The notes below the pieces were generated by a model. That model saw only the letters and a program-made list of their open reading frames with translations, was not told the origin of the DNA and searched no databases. Shown here in pieces: positions 63,716-64,000 of a DNA stretch of 64,000 nucleotides. Source of the DNA: Dokdonella sp. Lineage in GTDB: Bacteria; Pseudomonadota; Gammaproteobacteria; Xanthomonadales; Rhodanobacteraceae. The position numbers and the translations under genes are program-made. Positions within the stretch are counted from its first letter, which is position 1, and the number at the start of each line of letters is the position of its first letter. The stretch is from positions 558,001 to 622,000 of the forward strand of contig NZ_JAHCAS010000001.1 of the NCBI RefSeq assembly GCF_019634775.1, in the 5' to 3' direction.

Positions 63716-64000
63716 CTACCGGCACGCCGCCGCACGCTCGCGCAGAGCGGCGATCTCCGCGCGGACCTGCGCCGAGGTGTCGCTGAACGCGCGGCGCAGG
63801 CGGTATTCGGCGGCATCGATCTCGCCTTCGAGGAAACGACAGGCTGCACCAGCATCGACCGGCTCGCAGGCATCCTCGACCCAGACATAGGCAGCCCCGA
63901 TCTGCGCATCGGCTGATCGATCGATGCCCGGCTGGCGCAGGCCCGGCGCCGACACACCGGCACCACCAGGGCCATAGGCATCCGCGAGGCTGCGCCCCGG
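63716..64000 (-). CDS. Unknown protein, C-terminal part
   Basis: The frame is open to the window end, so the start is missing; 94 residues are visible (PGRSLADAYGPGGAGVSAPGLRQPGIDRSADAQIGAAYVWVEDACEPVDAGAACRFLEGEIDAAEYRLRRAFSDTSAQVRAEIAALRERAAACR). The region after IGAAYVWVEDACEPVDAG is helical and charged. No domain recognised. An in-frame GTG at 63955 is not convincing as a start. Confidence 0.55.
   Translation of the reverse strand, partial: PGRSLADAYGPGGAGVSAPGLRQPGIDRSADAQIGAAYVWVEDACEPVDAGAACRFLEGEIDAAEYRLRRAFSDTSAQVRAEIAALRERAAACR

Overview
The window is high-GC bacterial DNA. Gene content and protein flavour point to a gammaproteobacterium of the Xanthomonadales/Lysobacterales (Dokdonella/Rhodanobacter-like). 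The grounds are a glnA-glnK-amtB operon behind a sigma54 promoter, a NAD(P)-binding NDUFA9-like protein beside cca, CSLREA-domain secreted proteins, an RpoH/FtsEX/GspF neighbourhood, and many palindromic intergenic repeats of the type scattered through xanthomonad genomes. The genus is an inference; no 16S gene is present.

Layout. 1-3.5 kb: end of purD, two small membrane proteins, a Tat/lipoprotein-type FAD amine oxidase. 3.6-6.8 kb: tandem pair of CSLREA beta-helix secreted paralogues. 7-11.2 kb: NDUFA9-like protein, cca and a secreted M20 peptidase, with a 581-bp tandem duplication across the convergent 3' ends. 11.5-14 kb: zapE, an alpha/beta hydrolase, acpH. 14.2-17.5 kb: glnA-glnK-amtB with NtrC and sigma54 sites. 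17.7-18.5 kb: cytochrome c5-like gene and tRNA-Arg(CCG).

18.5-25.9 kb is a foreign island at the 3' end of tRNA-Arg. It carries a large serine recombinase, a MazE/MazF-type pair, an orphan Phd antitoxin, the N-terminal stump of a type III Mod methyltransferase and, coupled to the stump, a two-gene cassette: a 1065-aa STAND-like NTPase with a helical C-terminus, and a TOPRIM-fold protein. I do not recognise this pair as a named system. It is the best candidate here for an undescribed defence system.

26.5-34 kb is accessory: a MerR regulator with a VIT-VWA protein, a delta-60-repeat/M23 protein, small ORFs and remnants, tRNA-Thr(UGU). 34.1-39.1 kb is a tightly coupled minus-strand run: FakA-FakB-like fusion, plsY, birA, coaX, SPOR protein. 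39.5-47.3 kb: secreted protein, MtfA-like peptidase, TPR-sulfotransferase, C25 peptidase, UbiA-type prenyltransferase, gspF. 47.4-51.9 kb: ftsE-ftsX-response regulator-ung in an overlapping chain, then rpoH behind a CIRCE element. 52-64 kb: priA with DnaA boxes upstream, a DUF3667 protein, SDR epimerase, MATE exporter, sppA, lipoprotein, SDR, and the alkylation-repair pair Ada-AlkA/ogt.

At least five families of palindromic repeats are scattered between genes; several supply the TAG stop codon of the adjacent gene.
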